Part shown: piece by piece, positions 1 through 6,894 of the stretch
Layout of the letters: every line of letters begins with the position of its first letter
Numbering within the stretch: position 1 is the stretch's first letter
Assembly (NCBI GenBank): GCA_019347795.1
Contig: JAHWKS010000291.1
Coordinates: 1-6,894 of the forward strand
Direction: 5' to 3'
Origin: Planctomycetota bacterium
GTDB lineage: Bacteria; Planctomycetota; Planctomycetia; Pirellulales; Pirellulaceae
DNA length: 6,894 bases
Translations under genes and position numbers: made by a program
The notes under the pieces: generated by a model
Databases searched by the model: none
What the model was told of the DNA's origin: nothing
Seen by the model: the letters and a program-made list of their open reading frames with translations, nothing else

Positions 1-934
1 CTTGTCAATAGCGACATGCATTCATGAACAGGTATTTTGGTGATCGAATCCGCAGAGAGCCTCGCTCCCCCTTCTCGTCGTAAATATGCGCAGAAGGTCC
101 GACGCTGGTCGCCGATCACGCCATCAATATCGAGACCGATAATGCGTGTCCGCAGGTAACTAGTATCATAATACCGCACTAGCCACGCATAAATCCCCCA
201 GTGCACGAGCGCAAATGCAACGCAGGAGCTGATTAAGATTAATGTCCTGGAGCTATACGAGCTGCCCGCCAAATAGGGCACCCATCTTGCGATAACCCAA
301 GACGAAGGCCCATAAACGCTAGCGAGCGGCCAAAGACCAGCGATCAGATACAATTCGTCGAGAACGATAAACGCGCCAATGATCCAGCCAAATCTCCGCG
401 GTTCCCAGTAACGAGGCTGCGAAGTAGTGCGTGGCAGAGCGCGCATCGCAAATTCCTCGCGGACCGGCAAACTAGCGCGCCGGTAGAAATGCTTCCGAAT
501 GCCATTGACAGCCCGCGCGTAGTGCAGCGCTTCCAGGCGTAGATTTGTCAGATGGGCCATTAAGCAAACACCTGTCAATGCGATTGCAAACGAAAGCAAA
601 ACGGCAAAGGGCGATTCCAGAATCTTCATCACATCGAATGCGCCTCCACTTGCACCAAATCGGGCTAGGACTCCCAATCCCGTGACCGGAATCCCAATGA
701 TTAAGAGGTAGAACTGAAAGAATTGATCGTCGCGTTGGTGTTAAAGTGGGCGCTGGCTATGTTCCGGTATTCTTCGCTGAGGAAATCGTCGAACTTCTTT
801 TCCGCATCCGACAAGTCTGCTTCGCCACCGACAGCGCCGTGTCCAATTGCTGGCACATCAGTACCTTCCAAGAGATTTCGCAGGCGACTAGCATTGATTG
901 CTCTAGCAACGGGATCCCCGAAGTCCTCTTTCAT
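1..934 (-). pseudogene. Membrane protein with C-terminal HAD-type nucleotidase motif; frameshifted, 3' end outside window
   Basis: A minus-strand gene read in two frames. The first frame starts at ATG 932-934, preceded by AAGGA eight bases upstream. It encodes a hydrophilic, acidic stretch of about 72 residues (ending EEYRNIASAHFNTNATINSF), then shifts into a stop at 701-703. The next frame is open from about 719 to position 1 without a stop. One extra T in the T-run at 717-719 (minus strand) would join them as INSFQFYLLIIGIP, giving at least 311 residues. The second part has four likely membrane helices (nt about 716-660, 610-545, 390-330, 245-175). Next comes IIGLDIDGVIGDQRRTF (nt about 143-93), which matches HAD motif I (DxDGV), as in 5'-deoxyribonucleotidases of the NT5C type. 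The rest of the HAD fold lies outside the window. Inferred role: a membrane-anchored phosphatase or nucleotidase. I do not recognise the N-terminal and membrane part. The shift may be a true mutation or a sequencing error. Base composition is more AT-rich than in the other genes, which fits acquired DNA. Confidence 0.6.
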
Positions 935-987
935 TACGCCAGTCCTTGTTCATGTATCATGTAGAAAGCAGCCTTGGCCTCGCGTCC

Positions 988-1000
988 ACGTGCTGCACGT
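988..1000. repeat. Perfect 6-1-6 palindrome
   Basis: ACGTGC-T-GCACGT reads the same on both strands. It sits directly beside the T-run of the minus-strand terminator at 1004-1036 and about 55 bases upstream of the membrane/HAD gene start. It could be an operator or a recombination site, or chance; nothing else decides between these. Confidence 0.35.
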
Positions 1001-1003
1001 AAT

Positions 1004-1036
1004 AAAAAACCCGCGGCACCGTTCCGGTGTCGCGGG
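1004..1036 (-). terminator. Rho-independent terminator, minus strand
   Basis: On the minus strand a GC-rich stem of about 12 pairs (CCCGCG..CGCGGG outer, CACC/GGTG inner, one A-C mismatch, very short loop) is followed by six T. On the plus strand no T-run follows, so it works leftward. No convincing minus-strand gene ends just to its right, so what it terminates is unclear. It does isolate the membrane/HAD gene from transcription coming from the right. Confidence 0.65.
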
Positions 1037-1037
1037 C

Positions 1038-1438
1038 AGATCTTACCTCCCAAACCGCCGGGGCGGCTTGCGGAGGGGCGGCTTCACTTGCGGGACGTAT
1101 TGTCGTCGCCACTGCATCCGAGGTCGAATCCGGCAGCGACGGCTTCTCCGCTTCTGTGAACGCCGCGAGTGGTAAGGACGTGACACGCAGGCCTCCTTAC
1201 AAAAAAGGGGCCACGTGAACGCCCATCGATGAACGTTGCTGCTCGACCCGTGAACTTCGACAAACCCTATTCCTCGCTCATCAGCGGGACCTCAGGCAGT
1301 TTTGAGACCACGTACCGACCACGGGGCTCCCGCACTGGGCGAGCCGTGGCCGCGTTGGGGTCCAAGCAGCAAACAACGATACTACCACAGAACCGCGGAC
1401 CGACAAGAAAGTTCGCCAAGAATTTTCGATGGCCGGAC
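1038..1438. other. Gene-free stretch with short repeats
   Basis: About 400 bases without a gene I can support. Open frames here on both strands lack ribosome sites and overlap one another. The only pattern I see is a set of short motifs: GTGAACGCC occurs exactly twice (1156-1164 and 1215-1223), with related TGAAC copies near 1229-1235 and 1250-1256. Lying upstream of an excisionase/integrase pair, they could be binding sites for those proteins, but this is inference. Confidence 0.35.
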
Positions 1439-1466
1439 TTGCCCTGCCGCGGGCGCTGCGTATTAT
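1439..1466 (+). promoter_or_regulatory. Sigma70-like promoter of xis-int operon
   Basis: TTGCCC (1439-1444) and TATTAT (1461-1466) are separated by 16 bases. The -10 box matches the consensus at five of six positions. Transcription should start near 1473, just before the hairpin at 1477-1522 and about 63 bases before the excisionase start codon. It is the best promoter match I noticed upstream of the recombination genes. Confidence 0.55.
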
Positions 1467-1476
1467 TCTCGCAAGA

Positions 1477-1527
1477 CCACGAACGGCCACGGCAGGACTC
1501 CCGCTCCACCGTGGCCTTTTTTCGTGG
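1477..1527 (+). terminator. Leader terminator hairpin, possible attenuator before xis-int
   Basis: A perfect eight-pair stem GGCCACGG (1485-1492) / CCGTGGCC (1509-1516) encloses a 16-base loop and is followed by six T (1517-1522). An outer repeat, CCACGAA (1477-1483) and TTCGTGG (1521-1527), extends the structure. Because it lies between the promoter at 1439-1466 and the excisionase start at 1536, it would act inside the leader of the operon. The outer right arm overlaps the excisionase ribosome site GGAAG (1526-1530), so the fold could also hide that site. Attenuation is inference; the hairpin and T-run are seen directly. Confidence 0.6.
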
Positions 1528-1535
1528 AAGAGTTT

Positions 1536-1847
1536 ATGCAATTTACCCAGTCGGAGCGGAACCACACCCTAACCGCCGCGTCCTCGTTGACAACAACGCC
1601 GGAGTCGGCTGCGGCCGCACAGCCGCTGCTTATTTCCGCTCCTCAACTCGCGACGCTCCTATCCGTATCAGAGAGGACGGTTTGGCGGTTGCAAGCAGCA
1701 GGCAAACTGCCAAGGCCGGTGAAGATCGGCGGCCAAAAGCGCTGGCGCCGTAGCGAGGTCGACCGCTGGATCGCCGCCGGCTGTCCTCCACGGACGGAAT
1801 GGGAGCAGTTCAATAGACGCAAGCCGGTCGCCCGCGGCCAGGAGTAG
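1536..1847 (+). CDS. Excisionase-like HTH protein (AlpA/MerR-type winged helix)
   Basis: A 103-residue DNA-binding protein likely to act as excisionase or as regulator of the downstream integrase. After an Ala/Ser/Thr-rich N-terminus (1-30), residues about 32-80 form a typical HTH_17/excisionase domain. The helix-turn-helix reads ISAPQLATLLSVSERTVWRL, followed by the wing GKLPRPVKIGGQKRWRRSEV and helix DRWIAAG. The start at 1536 is chosen because GGAAG lies five bases upstream and because the conserved domain follows. The same frame is open upstream to 1302, but that part crosses the leader hairpin and promoter. Its stop is four bases before the integrase ATG, so the two genes are surely cotranscribed and probably translationally coupled. 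Small proteins of this type commonly pair with tyrosine recombinases on integrative elements, controlling excision direction. Confidence 0.8.
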   Translation: MQFTQSERNHTLTAASSLTTTPESAAAAQPLLISAPQLATLLSVSERTVWRLQAAGKLPRPVKIGGQKRWRRSEVDRWIAAGCPPRTEWEQFNRRKPVARGQE

Positions 1848-1851
1848 GTCG

Positions 1852-3405
<1,554 letters not shown>

Positions 3406-3569
3406 AAGGGGCGTTCCACCAAAGGAATTTTCACGGTAGAAATGGAGTCGCCGTCGCGGTCGGCAAATGATTCTGGCAAATTCGAGGGCCATCCAGAACG
3501 CAACGCACCCGCGATGGGACGCCGGGCCGCCAAGGCGATGAATCATGCGGCCAATTCTATCAGGTTCAG
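3406..3569. other. Intergenic region upstream of tRNA-Arg
   Basis: The leader and promoter of the tRNA should lie here on the minus strand, but I see no convincing -35/-10 pair. A minus-strand frame runs through it into the tRNA (translated ...LAQLDRASVYGTEGYRFESC), which is an artefact of translating a tRNA-Arg gene. Confidence 0.4.
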
Positions 3570-3959
3570 CTAGGAGGGCAAGCTGTGGTGAAGCGCAAGT
3601 TCGGCGACTGAGCCATATGCAGCCACAGGCGTCGAAGCCGGCCGACGTAACGATCCGGACCGTCTGCCGGCCTTCCATGAGCGGATCGCCGCGGCAGACG
3701 CAGTGTTCGCCAACTGGGGGATACGCTGTCGCCTCCTAGTCCGCTCGGCCTGTCGCCTTTCGAGTCTTTTCCGACAGGCCGCGAAGAGGATGCGGCCGCG
3801 CCGCTCCTCGCCCGCCGCGAAGCTTTGGTAGGCGCGGCGCTGCTCGACCTTGCTAAAGCGCGCCGCCTTGCAAAACGGATCGACAGCGATGTACACGCCG
3901 ACGATTCGCCATTCGCGGAAGACGGCGACGATCGCCTCGCTACGGAATTTCGAGCCCAC
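3570..3959 (-). CDS. Hypothetical protein, possibly a decayed gene
   Basis: I do not recognise this 129-residue frame. It would start at GTG 3957-3959, just after an in-frame stop at 3972-3974, with a weak GGTAGG upstream. The first ~62 residues (starting GSKFRSEAIVAVFREW) have third positions that are overwhelmingly G/C. That coding sign is stronger than for the opposite strand frame. After about 3770 the bias fades and the residues become Arg-rich. A second minus frame covering about 3735-3600 (with CVCRG and CGCIW pairs) then looks more gene-like. This may be one old gene broken by a frameshift. It lies 72 bases downstream of the methylase on the same strand and could be the tail of that transcript. 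No function can be assigned. Confidence 0.3.
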   Translation of the reverse strand: MGSKFRSEAIVAVFREWRIVGVYIAVDPFCKAARFSKVEQRRAYQSFAAGEERRGRILFAACRKRLERRQAERTRRRQRIPQLANTASAAAIRSWKAGRRSGSLRRPASTPVAAYGSVAELALHHSLPS

Positions 3960-4031
3960 CGAATGAGCGGCCTACCTGCGCGGCTCGACTCGCGACACCA
4001 ATAAGCCCATGATTGGAGGGGCGCTCGGCCT

Positions 4032-4967
4032 CTACGGCTGCGGGGCGGGAATTGGTTGAAGCGGCGCCTCGAAGTTCATCCAGAGAACTTCGGTGCGTTT
4101 CTCTTTGACTGTGCCGCTTCCCGACTTGTTGTCGATCTCCCGCTCGACGATCCGCCAGTCGGAGAGGATCTTGTCGTAGAGGGCGTTGTGGTAGCCGGAG
4201 AGCACCACCTTGCCTTCGGCCTCGCGGAGCGCCTTCAGCAAGCGGCGATGCTCCTCCTCGCTCATCTCATGCTCGTAGCATTCGGGCGTTTTGCGCGACT
4301 GCTGCACGTAGGGGGGGTCGCAGTAGAAGAGCGTGTACGGCCCATCCTGCGTGCGGATGACGTTGGCCGCATCGTCGCACAAGATCACCACGCCGCGCAG
4401 GCGCCGGTGCGCCTCAGGCAGCCCTTCGATCGACGACAGCCACGCCGAGGCCTGCTCGTTCATGTTCCGCCGGGTGCGGGCCCGGGAGAGCGTGGCGAAG
4501 TCCTTGCCGATCGCCTGCCGGCTCTGGCGATAGCGAATGAAGAAGCGGGCCGCCCGCTCGACCTCGTCACCGTGCAGCTCGAACGACTCCTCCCATTCGA
4601 TCTCAGAGAACGGCGTCGCCTCCAGCCGCCGCTGGAGCCGGGCGAAGCGATTCTCGTCCTGCAGCACCTGCCAGAAGTTGGTCAGCTCGCGGTGGACATC
4701 GTTGATTACCTCGCTCCCGCCGGTATGGTGCGACTTCGGCACCCCGTTGCCGCCGGTGTGGCAGTTGTCGGCCCCGGCCAGCCAATTGCGGCCCGGGTCC
4801 CGCGCGAACAGCACCGCCCCGCCGCCGAAGAACGGCTCCACATAGTGCAGGTGGGGCGGAAAATGAGAGATGATCCAGGGCGCCAGATAGTGCTTGCCGC
4901 CGTGCCACTTGATGACGTTGCTCATCCCTAGCCTGGAAAGTTGTTCGTCGCCGGAAATTGATTCCAT
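4032..4967 (-). CDS. DNA adenine-N6 methyltransferase, Dam/D12 class
   Basis: A 311-residue enzyme predicted to transfer a methyl group from S-adenosylmethionine to N6 of adenine in a short DNA site. It shows the family motifs in order. These are KWHGGK (20-25) and VEPFFGGGAVLF (43-54), which bind the cofactor, SEVINDVHRELTNFW (85-99), the catalytic DPPY (217-220), and a C-terminal SGYHNALYD / TEVLWMN block. Length is near the family norm, so it appears intact. Between the cofactor motif and SEVIND there is a Gly/His-rich insert (about 60-84) with a doubled HTGG. Two starts are possible: 4967, used here, or the Met at residue 15 (4923-4925), where MSNVIKWHGGK resembles the usual N-terminus. 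No restriction nuclease is adjacent, so it is more likely an orphan methylase than half of a restriction-modification pair. Target sequence is unknown. It follows the ATPase by 68 bases but has a candidate promoter of its own. Confidence 0.88.
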   Translation of the reverse strand: MESISGDEQLSRLGMSNVIKWHGGKHYLAPWIISHFPPHLHYVEPFFGGGAVLFARDPGRNWLAGADNCHTGGNGVPKSHHTGGSEVINDVHRELTNFWQVLQDENRFARLQRRLEATPFSEIEWEESFELHGDEVERAARFFIRYRQSRQAIGKDFATLSRARTRRNMNEQASAWLSSIEGLPEAHRRLRGVVILCDDAANVIRTQDGPYTLFYCDPPYVQQSRKTPECYEHEMSEEEHRRLLKALREAEGKVVLSGYHNALYDKILSDWRIVEREIDNKSGSGTVKEKRTEVLWMNFEAPLQPIPAPQP

Positions 4968-5003
4968 CGCGTTTGCCCGTCTTCGAGCGGCGACGATGCG
5001 GGG

Positions 5004-5032
5004 AGTCTACAGCACCGGACGCCGTCCTTCAA
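5004..5032 (-). promoter_or_regulatory. Candidate promoter of the DNA methyltransferase gene
   Basis: On the minus strand TTGAAG (5027-5032) and TAGACT (5004-5009) are 17 bases apart, a fair sigma70-like pair in the 68-base gap before the methylase. An 11-base palindrome GGACG-C-CGTCC (5017-5027) sits in the spacer and touches the -35 box, where a regulator could bind. The start site would be near 4997, about 30 bases before the upstream ATG. Confidence 0.4.
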
Positions 5033-5035
5033 GCG

Positions 5036-6894
5036 TCACCGGTTGAGGGGCCGAATCACCCGTTTCTCAAGAATCATGACAGGAAGAATCAGGGCGCCGA
5101 CGACGGCCGCCTTGAGCCAGGCCTCGAAGTTCAGCGGCGCCGAGCCAAAGAGTGTGTTGAGCGGCGGCACATAGATGAACGCCGCCTGCAGGGCCAGCAC
5201 GAGCGCCACTCCCACATAGAACATCTTGTTCGTAAACGCCCCGACCGAGAGAAACGAGTATCGCAGCGAACGGCAGTTCGCCAGGTAGAAGCACTGGAAA
5301 ATGATGATCGTGGTCACGGCGATCGTCTGCGCCTCGGCCAGCGCCAGCGCCGGCGCGATACCCTTCGCCAGCTCGGCGTGGTACTCCCAGAGAAACACGC
5401 CCACGGTCGCCGCGGTCATCAGTGCAGCGACCACGGCCGTTCGCTTCAGGACGAAGGGACTCAGCACCGGCGCGCCCGGACGCCGGGGCGGGCGCCGCAT
5501 CACATCCGGCTCCTGCGCCTCGAAGGCCAACGGCAACGCGAGTGAAACCGTCGCCACCAGGTTGATCCACAACAACTGAATGGGCGACAGTGCTAAGAGC
5601 AACTCGCCCGATTCACGGTCGAACGGAAAGAACGCCACCGCACACAGCAGGATCAGCGCTAGGCCGAGGTTCGTGGGGAGCACGAAGGCGAGCGACTTGA
5701 TCAGATTGTCGTAGACCCGCCGGCCTTCTTCCACGGCCGCCCCGATCGAGGCAAAGTTGTCGTCGGCGAGGACGATATCTGCGCCCTGCTTAGCGGCCGC
5801 CGTCCCCGTGATCCCCATCGCCACGCCGATGTTCGCCTGCTTGAGGGCGGGGGCGTCGTTCACGCCGTCCCCCGTCATGGCCGCGACTTCACCGCGATTC
5901 TGCAGCGCCCGCACCAGGCGCAGCTTGTGCTCCGGAGCGACCCGGGCGAACACGTTCACCCGGCCGGCCGCCTCGCGCAGCTCCTCGTCGTTCATCCGCG
6001 CCAGGTCCGCCCCGGTCAGGGCGCCGCTTTCGGAGAGAATTCCCAGTTGGGCGCCGATCGCGGCGGCCGTGGACCGGTGATCGCCCGTGATCATCTTCAC
6101 CGCCACGCCGGCTGTGCGGCAGACTTCGATGGCGCGGATCGCCTCCTCGCGCGGCGGATCGATCATGCCTAACAAGCCGATGAACTTCAGATCGGTTTCG
6201 ATGTCGGGGTGACCGAGCTCCTGTTTCGCCCGCGGGGCGTCTCGAACGGCGACGCCCAGCACGCGCATTCCTTGAGCCGCCAGAAACTCGACTTCTTCAT
6301 AGATCGCTTCCACTTCGATGCCGCTACAGCGCCGCGCTACCGCTTCGGGCGCGCCTTTGACCACAATCCGCGCCGCGCCGTTCTGGCTGCGATGCAGCGT
6401 AGCCATGATCTGGTTCTCCGACTCGAACGGGACCACGTCTATGCGCGGATGCTCGCCGCGAAGGCGCTCCACCGGATCGCTCAGTTTCTCCGCCGCCACA
6501 ACCAGGGCGCCTTCCGTCGGGTCGCCGGTGATCGTCCAGCGGCCTTCTTCTTCTCGAAGCGACGCGTCGTTGCACAGAGCCGCCGCCTCGACCAACTCTC
6601 GCACGTCGTCGGAGACGGCGAGTTCCGCTCCGTCCCGCAAAAGGGCCCCCCGAGGCGCGTAGCCGACGCCGCTCACCTCATAGCGTCCCTGCGGAGTCCA
6701 CAGCGCCCGGACCGTCATCTCGTTGCGAGTGAGAGTGCCGGTCTTGTCGGAGCAGATGACGGTCGTGCTGCCGAGCGTTTCCACCGCCGGCAGCTTGCGA
6801 ACGATCGCCTTGCGGCGGGCCATCCGCTGCACCCCGATGGCCAACGCGATGGTGACAATCGCCGGCAACCCCTCGGGAATGGCGCCGACCGCCA
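5036..6894 (-). CDS. P2-type cation-transporting ATPase, N-terminus outside window
   Basis: An ATP-driven inner-membrane ion pump; about 618 residues of its C-terminal part are present. Numbering from nt 6868, visible parts run as follows. Helix M4 carries PEGLP just upstream. The phosphorylated Asp is D41 in DKTGTLT, the nucleotide site is KGAPE (171-175), then MITGDH (259-264) and hinge TGDGVNDAP (332-340). Helices M5 to M10 lie between 390 and 600. The actuator domain (TGES) and M1-M3 lie beyond the right edge. This order matches Ca2+/Na+-type P2 ATPases, not heavy-metal P1B pumps. In M5, VLPTNLGL has Leu where SERCA has Glu771. In M6, INLVAT has Ala-Thr where SERCA has Thr799-Asp800. Only the M4 Glu of the calcium ligands is kept, so the transported ion is uncertain. 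The gene is on the same strand as the methylase, 68 bases upstream of it. Confidence 0.92.
   Translation of the reverse strand, partial: AVGAIPEGLPAIVTIALAIGVQRMARRKAIVRKLPAVETLGSTTVICSDKTGTLTRNEMTVRALWTPQGRYEVSGVGYAPRGALLRDGAELAVSDDVRELVEAAALCNDASLREEEGRWTITGDPTEGALVVAAEKLSDPVERLRGEHPRIDVVPFESENQIMATLHRSQNGAARIVVKGAPEAVARRCSGIEVEAIYEEVEFLAAQGMRVLGVAVRDAPRAKQELGHPDIETDLKFIGLLGMIDPPREEAIRAIEVCRTAGVAVKMITGDHRSTAAAIGAQLGILSESGALTGADLARMNDEELREAAGRVNVFARVAPEHKLRLVRALQNRGEVAAMTGDGVNDAPALKQANIGVAMGITGTAAAKQGADIVLADDNFASIGAAVEEGRRVYDNLIKSLAFVLPTNLGLALILLCAVAFFPFDRESGELLLALSPIQLLWINLVATVSLALPLAFEAQEPDVMRRPPRRPGAPVLSPFVLKRTAVVAALMTAATVGVFLWEYHAELAKGIAPALALAEAQTIAVTTIIIFQCFYLANCRSLRYSFLSVGAFTNKMFYVGVALVLALQAAFIYVPPLNTLFGSAPLNFEAWLKAAVVGALILPVMILEKRVIRPLNR

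Noticed and set aside
723..1175. Plus-strand frames over the left gene and terminator
   Set aside because: They lack ribosome sites, cross a terminator hairpin and oppose the supported minus-strand gene.
1302..1535. N-terminal extension of the excisionase frame
   Set aside because: It would be encoded across the promoter and leader hairpin; the start at 1536 has a ribosome site and the right protein length.
1229..1753. 174-codon plus-strand frame overlapping the excisionase
   Set aside because: Different frame from the recognisable HTH domain, no domain of its own.
3681..4004. Plus-strand open frame (LARREALVGAALLDLAKARR...) opposite the hypothetical gene
   Set aside because: No ATG or GTG start seen, and third-position bias is better on the minus strand.
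4056..4931. 291-codon plus-strand open frame opposite the methylase
   Set aside because: Shadow frame; the minus strand shows the full set of Dam motifs.

Overview
The window looks like a piece of a GC-rich bacterial chromosome. A planctomycete (Pirellulales-like) is my best guess, from the style of the xis/integrase pair and of the Dam-type methylase, but nothing here proves it. Third codon positions are strongly G/C in the integrase, methylase and ATPase genes. The first ~950 bases are visibly more AT-rich.

Layout, left to right. (1) Positions 1-934, minus strand: a gene for a multi-spanning membrane protein whose C-terminal part begins a HAD-type nucleotidase motif (LDIDGVIGDQ). It runs off the left edge and is split by an apparent one-base deletion near 717-719. 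(2) Positions 935-1535: no gene. This stretch holds a short perfect palindrome, a minus-strand Rho-independent terminator, scattered short repeats, then a good sigma70-like promoter followed at once by a terminator-like hairpin. (3) Positions 1536-3399, plus strand: a two-gene recombination cassette made of a small excisionase-like HTH protein and a tyrosine recombinase with all catalytic residues. (4) Positions 3332-3405, minus strand: tRNA-Arg(ACG), with its terminator at 3269-3293. The integrase frame runs antisense through both and stops inside the tRNA. (5) Positions 3406-4031: mostly untyped sequence with a weak, possibly broken, minus-strand hypothetical gene. (6) Positions 4032-4967, minus strand: a Dam/D12-class adenine-N6 DNA methyltransferase with its own candidate promoter. 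(7) Positions 5036-6894, minus strand: the C-terminal two thirds of a P2-type cation-transporting ATPase, running off the right edge.

Interpretation: the right part (tRNA, methylase, ATPase, all minus strand) looks like resident chromosome. The int/xis pair beside the 3' end of the tRNA, pointing at it, is the classic end of a tRNA-integrated genomic island. That island would extend leftward and include or border the AT-richer membrane/HAD gene as possible cargo. The other island end is not visible here.
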